Assembly: GCF_000156175.1 (NCBI RefSeq)
Contig: NZ_GG692711.1
Coordinates: 265,371-301,494, forward strand
Origin: Collinsella intestinalis DSM 13280
Lineage (GTDB): Bacteria > Actinomycetota > Coriobacteriia > Coriobacteriales > Coriobacteriaceae
Reading direction: 5' to 3'
Length of the DNA: 36,124 bases
Shown here: positions 32,923-36,124 of the stretch, in pieces
How positions within the stretch are numbered: the first letter of the stretch is position 1
How the letters are laid out: the number at the start of each line of letters is the position of its first letter
Program-made: the position numbers and the translations under genes
Notes under the pieces: model-generated
Told to the model about the DNA's origin: nothing
The model's input: the letters and a program-made list of their open reading frames with translations, nothing else
The model's database searches: none

Positions 32923-33753
32923 CTACAGCCAATCGCGATGTTGCGGTCGTCTGGTCTTCCATGCGTACGCAAGCAGCGCCGCGCCCACCGCGATCAACGG
33001 CAGGCTCAACAGCTGCCCCATGGTGAGCCAACCGCCGGCGAGGTAGCCGAGCTGCGCGTCGGGCAGGCGAACGAACTCGATGAGGAATCGCACGATACCG
33101 TAGCCGAGCACGAAAATGCCGAGGTACGAACCCTGGGACAGCGGCTTTGCACGACGGCTCAGCACATAGAGAATCGCGAACAACACAACACCCTCGAGCA
33201 GCGCCTCGTACAGCTGGCTCGGGTGACGTGGCACGTTGCCCGCCGCACCGCCAAAGACGACTCCCCACGGCAGATCCGTGGGCTTGCCCCACAGCTCACC
33301 GTTCACGAAGTTCGCGCAGCGCCCCAGGCAAAGCGCCAGCGGTACGCCCACAAAGGAGGCATCGGCCACCGTGAGAGGAGAGATTCGCAGGTAGCGGCAG
33401 GCGATAAACCCTCCCAGCAAGCCTCCTGCAAGACCGCCGTGGAAACTCATGCCGCTGATTCCGCCGCCGTTCGTGCCGAAGAAGATCTCAAGCGGGTGCG
33501 TGAAGTAGTAGCCGTTGCTATAGAACAGCACGTATCCCAGGCGCCCACCAATCAGCAGGCCGAATACGACAGCGATGACGACGGTCATGACGTCATCGGG
33601 GGTGAATCCGATGTTCCAGCGTTTCTGAGTCCGGTACATCACGAACCCCGCTAGCAGCGCACCGACCATATAGGCCAATCCGTACCAGTAAATCGTGATG
33701 GGACCCGCCGAGAACGCGACGGGATCGAGACTGCGATACAGCTCGTTGAGCAT
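32923..33753 (-). CDS. lgt: Prolipoprotein diacylglyceryl transferase
   Basis: A 276-residue protein with about seven membrane helices. Lgt hallmarks are present: ITIYWYGLAYMVGALLAGF, IGGRLGYVLFYSNGYYFTHP, GGISGMSFHGGLAGGLLGG with the catalytic His region, LGRCANFVNGELWGKPTDLP and RHPSQLYEALLEG. It transfers diacylglycerol to the lipobox cysteine of prolipoproteins such as MetQ. ATG 33753 follows CAAGGGGGCACT; upstream in-frame ATGs would run into the neighbouring terminator. Confidence 0.95.
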   Translation of the reverse strand: MLNELYRSLDPVAFSAGPITIYWYGLAYMVGALLAGFVMYRTQKRWNIGFTPDDVMTVVIAVVFGLLIGGRLGYVLFYSNGYYFTHPLEIFFGTNGGGISGMSFHGGLAGGLLGGFIACRYLRISPLTVADASFVGVPLALCLGRCANFVNGELWGKPTDLPWGVVFGGAAGNVPRHPSQLYEALLEGVVLFAILYVLSRRAKPLSQGSYLGIFVLGYGIVRFLIEFVRLPDAQLGYLAGGWLTMGQLLSLPLIAVGAALLAYAWKTRRPQHRDWL

Positions 33754-33797
33754 AGTGCCCCCTTGCGGCGCACCGACGAGGCACACCTTTACACAAA

Positions 33798-33837
33798 GAG
33801 CCGGGCCGGCCGTGGTGTCCACGATCCGGCCCGGCTC
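33798..33837 (-). terminator. Rho-independent terminator after the Nfu gene
   Basis: Perfect 12-bp stem (gagccgggccgg / ccggcccggctc) with a 16-nt loop that can pair internally (TGG/CCA), followed on the minus strand by TTTGTGT. It begins 13 nt after the Nfu stop. Confidence 0.8.
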
Positions 33838-33849
33838 CATCACGGATGA

Positions 33850-34131
33850 TTAGAACGGCATGTACTCGTCGTACAGGTCGTTTGCGGCATCGGCGCCGCC
33901 GCCAACCTGCTCGACGCGCGTCACGCCGGGCACATGCTCCTTGAGGATACGCTCGACACCCATGGAAAGCGTCAGCGAGCTCATGGGGCAACCGGCGCAG
34001 GCGCCCTGCAGCTCCAGCTTGACCACGCCATCCTCGGTCACACCTATGTACTCCATATCGCCGCCGTCGGCCTGGAGGTTGGGGCGGATCTGCTCAAGCA
34101 CCTCTTTGAGGAGGGTCTCGTCTACTGCCAC
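33850..34131 (-). CDS. NifU C-terminal-domain (Nfu-type) Fe-S scaffold protein
   Basis: A 93-residue single-domain protein: LLKEVLEQIRPNLQADGGDM, VVKLELQGACAGCPMSSLTL and GVERILKEHVPGVTRVEQV. Cys45 and Cys48 (CAGC) carry the transferable Fe-S cluster. The start is GTG 34131: AAAGGAG lies 5 nt upstream, whereas the ATG five codons further up would place this site inside the gene and has none of its own. Nfu proteins deliver Fe-S clusters to targets, which may include the activase. Confidence 0.88.
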   Translation of the reverse strand: MAVDETLLKEVLEQIRPNLQADGGDMEYIGVTEDGVVKLELQGACAGCPMSSLTLSMGVERILKEHVPGVTRVEQVGGGADAANDLYDEYMPF

Positions 34132-34297
34132 GGAGACTCCTTTCATCTACAGCGAGCCGGCCGATGGGCGGGCCCGCGTCAATCGCACGGGTGGTGCACA
34201 TGATACTACAGCGTGATACCCGCCCGCGGGGCTTCTATGCACCCCGGTTGCCCACAGAGCCGCCCACGGGCCCTCGCACCGGAAACGAGCGGCAAGT

Positions 34298-34768
34298 CTA
34301 CTTGTGATACGGCTCGCCGCGCATGATTTTGAACGCGCGGTACACCTGCTCGAGCAGGACCACGCGAGCCAGGTTGTGCGGGAGCGTGATGCGCCCGAAC
34401 GAAAGCCGCTCGTCGGCACGAGAGCGCACCTCGGGCGAAACACCGCACGAACCCCCGATGACAAACGTGATCGAGCTCTCGCCGCGCAGCATCAGGTCGT
34501 CCAGATGCGAGGCGATTTCCTCGCTTGAACGCTCCTTGCCGCCGATGTCGAGCAGCACCACATGCGAGCGTTCGGGGATGGCAGCGAGGATGCCCTTGCC
34601 CTCAAGGGCGCGGCCCGTCTCCTCCCCGCCTGACTTCGCGGGGTCCCGGTCGGCGATTTCGACCATCTTCACGGTCGCGTACGCCGAGAGACGTTTGGCG
34701 TATTCCGCGCAGGCATCGGCCCAAAAGCGCTCCTTGAGCTTGCCGACGGCGACGACGGTTATTTTCAT
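34298..34768 (-). CDS. rlmH: 23S rRNA (pseudouridine1915-N3)-methyltransferase RlmH
   Basis: A 156-residue SPOUT methyltransferase. Hallmarks are MKITVVAVGKLKERFWADAC at the start, the SAM-binding knot VVLLDIGGKERSSEEIA and ITFVIGGSCGVSPEVRSRAD, and the C-terminal LLEQVYRAFKIMRGEPYHK. It methylates pseudouridine 1915 in helix 69 of 23S rRNA on assembled ribosomes. The length equals that of other RlmH proteins. ATG 34768 follows AGGGGGCGTGC and lies 9 nt after the aminotransferase stop, so the two are co-transcribed. Confidence 0.95.
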   Translation of the reverse strand: MKITVVAVGKLKERFWADACAEYAKRLSAYATVKMVEIADRDPAKSGGEETGRALEGKGILAAIPERSHVVLLDIGGKERSSEEIASHLDDLMLRGESSITFVIGGSCGVSPEVRSRADERLSFGRITLPHNLARVVLLEQVYRAFKIMRGEPYHK

Positions 34769-34777
34769 GCACGCCCC

Positions 34778-36007
34778 CTAGCGCTGGCGATACGTCTCGA
34801 AGAATTCCGCCAGGTCCTCCATGGCCTCGTGGAGCACATCCATGGGCGGAAGGTAGACGATGCGGAAGTGGTCGGGTTCCGGCCAGTTGAAGCCGCCGCC
34901 GCGGGTGATGAGGATGCCCTTCTGATGCAGGAGGTCGAGGGCAAACTGCTCGTCGTCGCGGATGTTGAACTTCTTGACGTCCATCTTGGGGAAGATGTAG
35001 AACGCCGCCTTGGGCTTGACCGCAGTGATGCCGTCGATCGCGTTGAGGGCCTCGTACACGTAGTTGCGCTGCTCACACACGCGACCGCCCGGCGCCACAT
35101 AGCTCTTCACGGACTGATGCCCACCGAGCGCCGTTTGGACGATGGACTGCGCCGGCACGTTCGAGCACAGACGCATGTTGGAGAGCATGTTCACGCCGAG
35201 CATGAAGTCCTCGCCCAGACGCTTGTTGCCCGACACGATCATCCAGCCGATGCGATAGCCGGCGATCATATGGCTCTTGGAGAGGCCGGAGAACGTGACG
35301 CAGAACAGGTCGGGCGCGAGGCTGGCGATGGAGACGTGCTCCGCATCGTCCATACACAGGCGGTCGTAGATCTCGTCCGCGAAGATCATGAGCTGGTGCT
35401 TGCGGGCGATCTCCACAATGCCCTCGAGCACTTCCTTGGCGTACACGGCGCCCGTGGGGTTGTTCGGGTTGATGATGACGATCGCCTTGGTGCGAGGCGT
35501 GATCTTAGCCTCCATGTCGGCGAGGTCGGGATTCCAATCGGCCTGCTCGTCGCAGCGATAATGCACGGGCGTGCCGCCGGCCAGCGTGGCGCAAGCGGTC
35601 CACAGCGGATAGTCCGGGCTGGGGATGAGAATCTCATCGCCGGTGTCGAGCAGGGCCTGCATGCACAGGTTGATGAGCTCCGAAACGCCATTGCCGGTGT
35701 AGATGCCGTCCATGCTCACGTTGGACAGGCCCTTGAGCTGGGCGTACTGCATGATCGCCTTGCGCGCGGAGAACAGTCCGCGGCTGTCGGAGTAGCCCTC
35801 GCACTCGGGCAGCTGCTCGCGCATGTCCTGGATGACCTCGAAAGGCGTGCGGAAGCCAAACGGCGCAGGGTTACCGATATTGAGCTTGAGGATGTGCGCA
35901 CCCTCGGACTCGAGGCGAGCCGCCTCGTCGACCACGGGGCCGCGGACGTCGTAGAGGACGTTATCGAGCTTGGAAGACTTTTTAAAAGTGCGAGTGTTCT
36001 CAGACAT
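34778..36007 (-). CDS. alaA: AlaA-type pyridoxal-phosphate aminotransferase
   Basis: A 409-residue fold-type I aminotransferase of the AlaA/YfbQ group. Visible elements are ILKLNIGNPAPFGFRTPFEV, GYSDSRGLFSARKAIM, VIINPNNPTGAVYAKEVLEG (Asn183), IFADEIYDRL (Asp211), FSGLSKSHMIAGYRIGWM with the Schiff-base Lys244, and FRIVYLPP with the substrate carboxylate Arg. It would make alanine from pyruvate and glutamate. ATG 36007 follows GAAGGGAACATC; the open frame further upstream is low-complexity and lacks a site. It is the first gene of an alaA-rlmH unit. The remaining 117 bases to the window end hold no visible gene. Confidence 0.9.
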   Translation of the reverse strand: MSENTRTFKKSSKLDNVLYDVRGPVVDEAARLESEGAHILKLNIGNPAPFGFRTPFEVIQDMREQLPECEGYSDSRGLFSARKAIMQYAQLKGLSNVSMDGIYTGNGVSELINLCMQALLDTGDEILIPSPDYPLWTACATLAGGTPVHYRCDEQADWNPDLADMEAKITPRTKAIVIINPNNPTGAVYAKEVLEGIVEIARKHQLMIFADEIYDRLCMDDAEHVSIASLAPDLFCVTFSGLSKSHMIAGYRIGWMIVSGNKRLGEDFMLGVNMLSNMRLCSNVPAQSIVQTALGGHQSVKSYVAPGGRVCEQRNYVYEALNAIDGITAVKPKAAFYIFPKMDVKKFNIRDDEQFALDLLHQKGILITRGGGFNWPEPDHFRIVYLPPMDVLHEAMEDLAEFFETYRQR

Positions 36008-36124
36008 GATGTTCCCTTCGGAATGCGAGCTGGAGGTCGAGCGGTCCGCGAACGTGCGGGGCTCCGGAAAGGCGGCGGCAGGCCGCGCCTCGGCTCGTCC
36101 GGGAGGATCGGACATCGCGGGGCT

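Overview
The window looks like a chromosomal segment of a Coriobacteriia member close to Collinsella (Actinomycetota). The evidence is high GC with GC-rich third codon positions, strong AGGAGG-type ribosome sites, an AmaP/DUF2273/Asp23 operon next to yebC, and strict-anaerobe enzymes (a giant fused acyl-CoA dehydratase activase and a rubredoxin-first rubrerythrin). The genus is inferred from protein style, not from a marker RNA. No tRNA, rRNA, CRISPR array or intact insertion sequence is visible.

Layout. 1-1.7 kb: the 3' end of a modD-like gene and an amino-acid permease (+). 1.7-4.7 kb: a minus-strand block with a DUF2130 coiled-coil protein, a YgbA-family Cys-rich protein, a decayed second copy of the DUF2130 3' end, and a frameshifted GNAT acetyltransferase. 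4.7-7.1 kb: an AT-richer cassette with a divergent restriction-modification pair (an MT-A70 methyltransferase with a C-terminal helix-turn-helix, and a BglII/BstYI-family endonuclease), flanked by two broken copies of a HIRAN-domain gene. 7.2-12.4 kb: an accessory, probably defence-related stretch with a NUDIX hydrolase, a PLD-helicase-DUF3427 protein, a nicotinamidase-like hydrolase and a DUF559/Vsr-like nuclease. 12.4-13.0 kb: a gene-free stretch with a 25-bp inverted repeat.

13.0-18.5 kb: rubrerythrin with its terminator, an HD-domain protein coupled to a CmpB-type membrane protein, a membrane protein of unknown function, a metallophosphoesterase and an orphan protein. 18.6-19.0 kb: a broken yccF and two palindromes. 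19.0-24.4 kb: a TetR regulator coupled to the 1535-residue activase behind an operator-like dyad. 24.4-24.6 kb: a perfect 30-bp inverted repeat that recurs in part at 30.2 kb. 24.6-36 kb: mostly housekeeping genes: MTA/SAH nucleosidase, yihA, a YitT protein, metNIQ, the envelope-stress operon, yebC, lgt, an Nfu-type protein, rlmH and alaA.

The most interesting points are: (1) the R-M intergenic region is a 19-bp-arm perfect inverted repeat with an AGATCT (the BglII target) at the inner end of each arm, beside a methyltransferase with its own DNA-binding domain, which suggests a self-sensing control switch; (2) a Met-rich mini-ORF (MMMVMEM) lies between a terminator and metN, a possible leader peptide for methionine attenuation; (3) a nested dyad with a -10 element at its centre lies upstream of the tetR-activase operon; (4) several genes around the R-M cassette are degraded, some with their deletion route still readable.
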